Positions 59,749 to 64,000 of a DNA stretch of 64,000 bases are shown in pieces; positions within the stretch are counted from its first letter, which is position 1, and each line of letters begins with the position of its first letter. The stretch spans positions 124,001-188,000 of the forward strand of contig NZ_BAYB01000007.1 of NCBI RefSeq assembly GCF_000685035.1, given 5' to 3'. Source of the DNA: Paraburkholderia ferrariae NBRC 106233 (lineage in GTDB: Bacteria; Pseudomonadota; Gammaproteobacteria; Burkholderiales; Burkholderiaceae). A program made the translations under genes and the position numbers. The notes below the pieces were generated by a model. The model ran no database searches, had not been told where the DNA came from, and saw only the letters and a list, made by a program, of their open reading frames with translations.

Positions 59749-60366
59749 TTGGATGCTTTGCCCGTATTCGTGGCCACGGTCACGGCTGCCTATGTGTCGA
59801 CCAACGTCGACGGTTACGCGCTTTTGCTCACGTTCTTCAGCAACGCGCGCTTTCGCACTGTCGAGATCGTAGCCGGGCAGTTCGTGAGCATGGCGGTGCA
59901 GTTGATGTCGTCCATTGCTATCACGCAGTCGGCATGGGTGGCGAATGCACCGTCCATCGGTCTTGCAGGCATCGTCCCGCTGGCGGTCGGGCTCGCGCGG
60001 ATTGCGGGTTTGCGCCAAGGTAACCGGTGCGACGAGTGCAGCGCCGAGGGCCGCACGGCGACGGGCTGCGCGAGTCGCATCTTCACGGTGGCAGCCGTGG
60101 CGACGTCAGGAGCGGTAGACAACGTGCTGATGTATTCGGGCCTGTTGATCGGTCGTCCACCGGCGGCTGTTTCCTTGGCGACCGTTATTTTCGGTGTACT
60201 AACGGCAATCCTATGTCTGGGTGCATTCGTCACGACGCGCTCGCACGTATCGATCTCCGGCCTGCAGAAGGCAGCAGCGCGTCTCTCGCCGTTCGCAACG
60301 ACCGCCATCGGCTTGTCGTTGCTGATCCGCTTCGACACGCTCGCGTGGATTTATTCCTTCGCCTGA
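59749..60366 (+). CDS. CadD-family transporter-like membrane protein
   Basis: About 205 residues with five or six membrane segments. ALPVFVATVTAAYVSTNVDG, LLLTFFSNARFRTVEIVAGQ and FVSMAVQLMSSIAI resemble CadD (cadmium resistance) and related LysE-like exporters, where TN-D-D is usual; here TNVDG. Start TTG 59749 after AAAGGAGAGGAG gives the family length; the ATG at 59689 directly abuts the operator with no ribosome site. The Cys-rich loop GNRCDECSAEGRTATGCA could bind metal. Substrate unsure. Confidence 0.65.
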   Translation: MDALPVFVATVTAAYVSTNVDGYALLLTFFSNARFRTVEIVAGQFVSMAVQLMSSIAITQSAWVANAPSIGLAGIVPLAVGLARIAGLRQGNRCDECSAEGRTATGCASRIFTVAAVATSGAVDNVLMYSGLLIGRPPAAVSLATVIFGVLTAILCLGAFVTTRSHVSISGLQKAAARLSPFATTAIGLSLLIRFDTLAWIYSFA

Positions 60367-60515
60367 GCGAGCGACGGCGTGCACCACGCCGACACTCCGA
60401 TGCACCGTGTGCCGCAGCCGAGTTCGGTTATGGGGCGTAAGGCAGCGGGAAAAGGCTGGAAATACGGCAGTTCTGGTAGCAAAAAGCTTGGCACGACCTT
60501 TGCGTTATCCATATC

Positions 60516-60533
60516 AACTTGTAATGACGAGTT
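60516..60533. promoter_or_regulatory. GntR operator candidate B
   Basis: AACTTGTAATGACGAGTT reads AACT-GT-AT-AC-AGTT symmetrically, an 18-bp dyad typical of HutC/UTRA operators, upstream of the second GntR gene. Confidence 0.6.
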
Positions 60534-60584
60534 ATATCCACTGACATGCGTGTAGCCAACCTGATCTTGTCCGAAGCGAGCGCG

Positions 60585-61343
60585 ATGCCAACAGGCGGGT
60601 CGCCCGCGCAACTGGATGGGCCGAGCCCGCTGTACATGCAGATTGCCGACATCCTGCGCAATCGCATCCTGCAGGGCGCGTACCGGCCGAACCAGCAGAT
60701 GCCGTCCGAAAGCGAGCTGATGAGCGCGTTCGACGTGAGCCGCATCACCGTTCGGCAGGCGCTCGGCAACCTTCAGAGCGAAGGGCTGATCTTCCGCATT
60801 CACGGCAAGGGGACATTCGTGTCGCGGCCCCGTGCGTTTCAGGATCTCGGCAGCCTGCAAGGCTTCGGCACGGCGATGCGCGAAATGGGCTACGAAACGC
60901 ACTCGAAGGTGCTGTCGTTGCGCAGTGTCGTGCCCCCCAGGCATGTGCGCGAGCGAATCGAGAGCGGCGGTCGCGTCACCGAACTGCGGCGCCTGCGGTT
61001 CCTGAACCGGATACCGATCTCGCTCGACGTGTCGTATCTCCCGTCCGCGGTCGGTCAGCGCGTCGCCAAGGCCGATCTGGCCAATCGCGACGTGTTTTCC
61101 GTGCTGGAAAACGACTGCCAGATCGAGCTCGGTCACGCCGATCTGCGCATGTGCTCGATTCCCGCCACAGAAGAGTTGCGTGATGTGCTCGGCGTGGAAG
61201 AGGGCGCGCCGATTCTGTTCATCGAGCGCGTTATCCATACGAGCGCAGGCACGCCGCTCGAATACGAAGAACTGCATTACCGGGGAGACGCCTTCCAGTT
61301 CAAGGTCCACGTCGAAAGGCAGGCGCCCGGCGCCGGGAGTTGA
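60585..61343 (+). CDS. GntR-family regulator with UTRA domain, second copy
   Basis: 252 residues, collinear with the regulator at 58614: SPLYMQIADILRNRILQGAY, MPSESELMSAFDVSRITVRQ, GLIFRIHGKGTFVSRP, then UTRA (VTELRRLRFLNRIPISLDVS; ILFIERVIHTSAGTPLEYEE). Roughly half identical, so the two may bind similar sites. ATG 60585 aligns with the other start; ATG 60546 would add 13 residues and lies 12 nt after the dyad at 60516. Transcribed towards the ABC importer, which it probably controls. Confidence 0.88.
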   Translation: MPTGGSPAQLDGPSPLYMQIADILRNRILQGAYRPNQQMPSESELMSAFDVSRITVRQALGNLQSEGLIFRIHGKGTFVSRPRAFQDLGSLQGFGTAMREMGYETHSKVLSLRSVVPPRHVRERIESGGRVTELRRLRFLNRIPISLDVSYLPSAVGQRVAKADLANRDVFSVLENDCQIELGHADLRMCSIPATEELRDVLGVEEGAPILFIERVIHTSAGTPLEYEELHYRGDAFQFKVHVERQAPGAGS

Positions 61344-61452
61344 GGACTCGGGCTGGATTACGCGCGGGTGCCGACATGGCGTCCCGGTTGTCACTGTCTG
61401 GCATGGGCGGCAACGAACCCGCTTCATGTCACTCATTCTTTAGGGTTACATC

Positions 61453-62895
61453 ATGCGAATCAGAGGTTTGGCAGGCCATGCGTTATGCAGTGCTTCAATC
61501 GTCGCGATGGGCTCCGTGCTGGCATTTGGGACTGCCGCGCACGCGGAAACGATCGACATCGGCATCGGCACGCAGGACACCACGACCAATACGGTCACGG
61601 GCGGGATCGTCATCAAGCAACTCGGCTTGCTGGACAAGTATCTGCCCCATACGGGCAAGTACAAGGATGTCACCTATAACGTGACGTGGCAGAACGCGAC
61701 GTCCGGTCCTCCCATCACCAACGGGATGATCGCGGGCAATCTGCAGATCGGCATGATGGGCGACTATCCCCTGCTCGTGAACGGCGCCACGGGACATGCC
61801 ACGAACAACGACACGGAACTCGTCGCCGTGATCGCCTACAACGCGCATGGTGGCGGCAACGGCGTGGTCGTGCCGAAAGACTCGCCTTACTACGATCTCA
61901 GCGACCTCAAAGGCAAGCGCGTATCGGTGCCCTTCGGCTCCGCCGCTCACGGCATGCTGCTCGCTGCGTTGCAGAGCCGCAATCTGCCGGCGGATTACTT
62001 CGCGCTCGCGAATCAGTCGCCGGAAGTGGGCAGCACGAGCATTCAGGAAAACCGCGTCGACGCGCATGCGGACTTCGTGCCCTTCGCCGAACTGCTGCCT
62101 TACCGCGGCTATGCACGCAAGATCTTCGACGGAGCCGAGACGGGGCAGCCGACGTTTCACGGCGTCGTGATCCGCAAGGACTTCGGGCAGAAGTATCCGG
62201 AGATCGTCACCGCCTACATCAAGGCGTTGATGGAAGCGAATGACTGGGTGCGCAAGCACCCGGAACAGGCGGCCGAAAAGATCGAGGCGTGGACCAAGGT
62301 CAACAAGGAGGTGGCATACATATTCCTGGGGCCCGGCGGCATCGACACGCTTGATCCGACCATCAAGCCGCGCTGGATTGCTGCGCTGAAGACCGACTAT
62401 GCCGTGCTCAGGAAGCTGAACATGGTGAAGGATCTCGATATCGATAAATGGGTCAACGACTCCTTCGTGCGCGAGGCCTTCAAGGAATCGGGCCGCGACT
62501 ACGACGCCCAGCTCGCGAGTTTCAGCAACTACCAGGTTCAGGGCAAGGACGCCGTGTGCAACGTGCCCATCAGCAATGCGTCGCAGGCAGGACAGGTCTG
62601 GGTCCAGGGCGGCGAGATCGTGCCGTTCAGCTCGCCGGTATGCACGCTCGAAGGCGTGAACCAGTATCGCGCACAAGGCAGGAAGCTCGACGCTGTCTAT
62701 CTGACGGACAAGGCGCTCGGCGTGAAGGTCTTCGCAAACGACGCGTTCTACACGCTCAGCAGCGCGGACGGCGGGAAGCCGGATGTGGAGCCGTTCCTGC
62801 TCAAGCGCGATGCCGAAGCAAGTGCGAAGCAGTCGGGCGCGAAAGTGGTCGACTACACGCAGGCGTTGAACGCAGTCCATAACGGGGAGAAATGA
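61453..62895 (+). CDS. ABC importer substrate-binding protein with NosL-like C-terminal domain
   Basis: 480 residues. Signal peptide 1-31 (ending AAHA-ET), then an NMT1/SsuA-like periplasmic binding fold: GGIVIKQLGLLDKYLP, MIAGNLQIGMMGDYPLLVNG, DLKGKRVSVPFGSAAHGMLL, VDAHADFVPFAELLPYRGYA. Family members have ~330 residues; here an extra ~120 follow, with CNVPISNASQAGQVW, VC and KVFANDAFYTLSS, DAEASAKQSGAKVVDYTQAL, which resembles the NosL/CcoN-type copper chaperone fold. Suggests an unusual ligand, perhaps metal- or sulfur-linked. Operon with permease (1-bp gap) and ATPase. Confidence 0.82.
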   Translation: MRIRGLAGHALCSASIVAMGSVLAFGTAAHAETIDIGIGTQDTTTNTVTGGIVIKQLGLLDKYLPHTGKYKDVTYNVTWQNATSGPPITNGMIAGNLQIGMMGDYPLLVNGATGHATNNDTELVAVIAYNAHGGGNGVVVPKDSPYYDLSDLKGKRVSVPFGSAAHGMLLAALQSRNLPADYFALANQSPEVGSTSIQENRVDAHADFVPFAELLPYRGYARKIFDGAETGQPTFHGVVIRKDFGQKYPEIVTAYIKALMEANDWVRKHPEQAAEKIEAWTKVNKEVAYIFLGPGGIDTLDPTIKPRWIAALKTDYAVLRKLNMVKDLDIDKWVNDSFVREAFKESGRDYDAQLASFSNYQVQGKDAVCNVPISNASQAGQVWVQGGEIVPFSSPVCTLEGVNQYRAQGRKLDAVYLTDKALGVKVFANDAFYTLSSADGGKPDVEPFLLKRDAEASAKQSGAKVVDYTQALNAVHNGEK

Positions 62896-62896
62896 G

Positions 62897-63793
62897 ATGG
62901 AACGCTCATTCGATCTTGAACTCAAGCATGGTGTGTCCGCACTTCCCGCGCCGCCGGCGCGCGCACCGGACAGGAGTCGGCGTTTGAAAGCGCCCACGCT
63001 GGGCAGCACGCAGGCGCTCGGCATCAAGGCGGCGTTTGCTGTCGTGTCGATCGGCGCGTTGTTCTTGCTGTGGTATCTCGGCACGCGTTATCGGGTGCAG
63101 TTCTATATCCGTTTTCAGAACGTGCCGACACCCTACGAGGTGTTCCGTGAGGCGGTGCACGTTGTCGGATCGAATACGTTCGCCGCGAATATCGGCAACA
63201 GCCTGCGGCGGATCTTTCTGGGCTTCGCTGTCGCGGTGGTCACGGGCGTCGCGCTCGGTCTGCTGATCGGGCGTTATCGCGTCGTCAATCAATTGCTGAT
63301 GCCGGCAATCGAAGTGCTGCGGCCCGTTCCCGCCATCGCGTGGGTGCCAATGTCGATCATGCTGTGGCCGACGACAGAATCGTCCATCGTGTTCATCACG
63401 TTCATCGGCGCGTTCTACCCGATTCTGCTCAACACGGTGGACGGCGTCGAATCGCTCGACGGCGTGCTGATGCGCGCAGGCCGCTGCCTCGGCGCGAGCG
63501 AAGTGCAGCTATTCCGGTACGTCATCCTGCCGGGCGTGTTGCCGAACATCTTCACCGGCCTGGCGGTGGGCATGGGTGTCGCGTGGGTCTCGCTGATCGC
63601 AGCCGAAATGATCTCCGGCCAATATGGCGTCGGCTACTACACGTGGGAGGCGTACTCGCTAGTCAACTATCCGGCGATCGTTCTCGGCATGATCACCATC
63701 GGTGCGCTCGGCCTGCTGTGCAGCGGCGCGATCCGTCTGGTCGGGCAGATGTCGATGCCGTGGCTCGCCTATGTCAACGGAGCGCGCAAATGA
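62897..63793 (+). CDS. ABC importer permease (SsuC/TauC type)
   Basis: 298 residues with about six membrane segments. The EAA loop reads LMRAGRCLGASEVQLFRYVI then LPGVLPNIFTGLAVG (~196-230), the contact to the ATPase. VLRPVPAIAWVPMSIMLWPT is typical of sulfonate/nitrate/taurine permeases. An unusually long cytoplasmic N-terminus (~45 residues) precedes the first helix. Coupled to the ATPase gene by ATGA. Confidence 0.9.
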   Translation: MERSFDLELKHGVSALPAPPARAPDRSRRLKAPTLGSTQALGIKAAFAVVSIGALFLLWYLGTRYRVQFYIRFQNVPTPYEVFREAVHVVGSNTFAANIGNSLRRIFLGFAVAVVTGVALGLLIGRYRVVNQLLMPAIEVLRPVPAIAWVPMSIMLWPTTESSIVFITFIGAFYPILLNTVDGVESLDGVLMRAGRCLGASEVQLFRYVILPGVLPNIFTGLAVGMGVAWVSLIAAEMISGQYGVGYYTWEAYSLVNYPAIVLGMITIGALGLLCSGAIRLVGQMSMPWLAYVNGARK

Positions 63794-64000
63794 CCAGCAA
63801 CGACAAAGGACGTATCGATTGCCACGACATCGGCGTCGTATTCGGCACGGGCGATGCTCAGACCGAGGCCGTCAAGGATGTGACGATCACCGTCGAGCCG
63901 CATGAGTTCGTTTCGCTGATCGGCCCTTCGGGATGTGGCAAGTCATCGCTCTTGAGCATCGTCGCGGGTTTCACGAAGCCGACGCGCGGCACGGCGCTGC
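63790..64000 (+). CDS. ABC importer ATPase (SsuB/TauB type), cut by the window end
   Basis: The first ~70 residues are visible: MTSNDKGRIDCHDIGVVFGT, then VKDVTITVEPHEFVSLIGPS-GCGKSSLL, a complete Walker A. ATG 63790 overlaps the permease stop. The rest lies beyond the window. It should drive uptake by the preceding binding protein and permease. Confidence 0.92.
   Translation, partial: MTSNDKGRIDCHDIGVVFGTGDAQTEAVKDVTITVEPHEFVSLIGPSGCGKSSLLSIVAGFTKPTRGTAL

Overview
The window looks like a chromosome segment of a Burkholderia sensu lato species (Paraburkholderia/Caballeronia type). The inference rests on high GC, long open frames on both strands, a gram-negative porin, and dense LysR/IclR/GntR-regulated catabolic operons. 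It splits into an integrative-element part (about 1-48.0 kb) and an ordinary metabolic part (about 48.0-64.0 kb).

1-9.9 kb is conjugative backbone: the N-terminus of a VirB11-like ATPase, a lytic transglycosylase, a possible oriT spacer, a MobH/TraI_2-type relaxase, TraD, a DUF4400 membrane protein (the set typical of PFGI-1-class ICEs), a small SET-domain protein, an AlpA-like excisionase/regulator, an amber-interrupted tyrosine-recombinase relative, and a VapBC toxin-antitoxin pair. 10.3-13.7 kb is a complete three-gene ABC-3C conflict system (nuclease-like protein, middle component, SMC/Rad50-like ATPase with a CxxC hook).

From about 9.86 to 38.46 kb lies the most unusual feature. About 45 short, mostly unrelated genes, all on the + strand, are separated by a near-constant short motif, GGAAAAC. 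It very often sits directly on the amber stop of the upstream gene (TAG-GAAAAC) and just before the next start. I list 23 exact junction copies and about 17 one- or two-base variants. Several genes occur as scattered paralogues. One pair (25.5 and 30.6 kb) is nearly identical in DNA over exactly one gene plus its trailing motif. Many products look like conflict or defence proteins (EVE-HNH, other HNH, PD-(D/E)XK-like, HEPN/DUF4145, DUF4393, transglutaminase-like, CheD-like); others are tiny membrane or zinc-ribbon proteins. It behaves like a single-gene cassette array, but without integron attC sites. I do not know it as a described system. A less exciting reading is a long operon whose stop/Shine-Dalgarno junctions have been homogenised.

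Convergent to the array, 45.4-38.5 kb on the minus strand is a tight operon of a GrpE-like protein, an 830-residue Hsp70-like protein, an AAA+ ATPase, a proline-rich one-pass membrane protein and a J-like protein that seems to lack HPD. It is a dedicated chaperone machine on a mobile island and the second candidate for something new. The island ends with integrase arm-type repeats, a frameshifted P4-type integrase and a palindrome-rich border that abuts a LysR gene lacking its C-terminus.

48-64 kb holds an HpaI-like aldolase divergent from an IclR regulator, then an IclR-linked run: flavin reductase, MFS transporter, FAH-family enzyme, HpaH-like hydratase, RidA and amidohydrolase, followed by a porin. 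Together these suggest uptake and ring-fission-product catabolism of an aromatic or carboxylated compound. After an IS3 remnant split by a frameshifted IS5-family element come two UTRA/GntR regulators that appear to share an operator type, a CadD-like transporter and an ABC importer (binding protein, permease, ATPase cut by the window edge).
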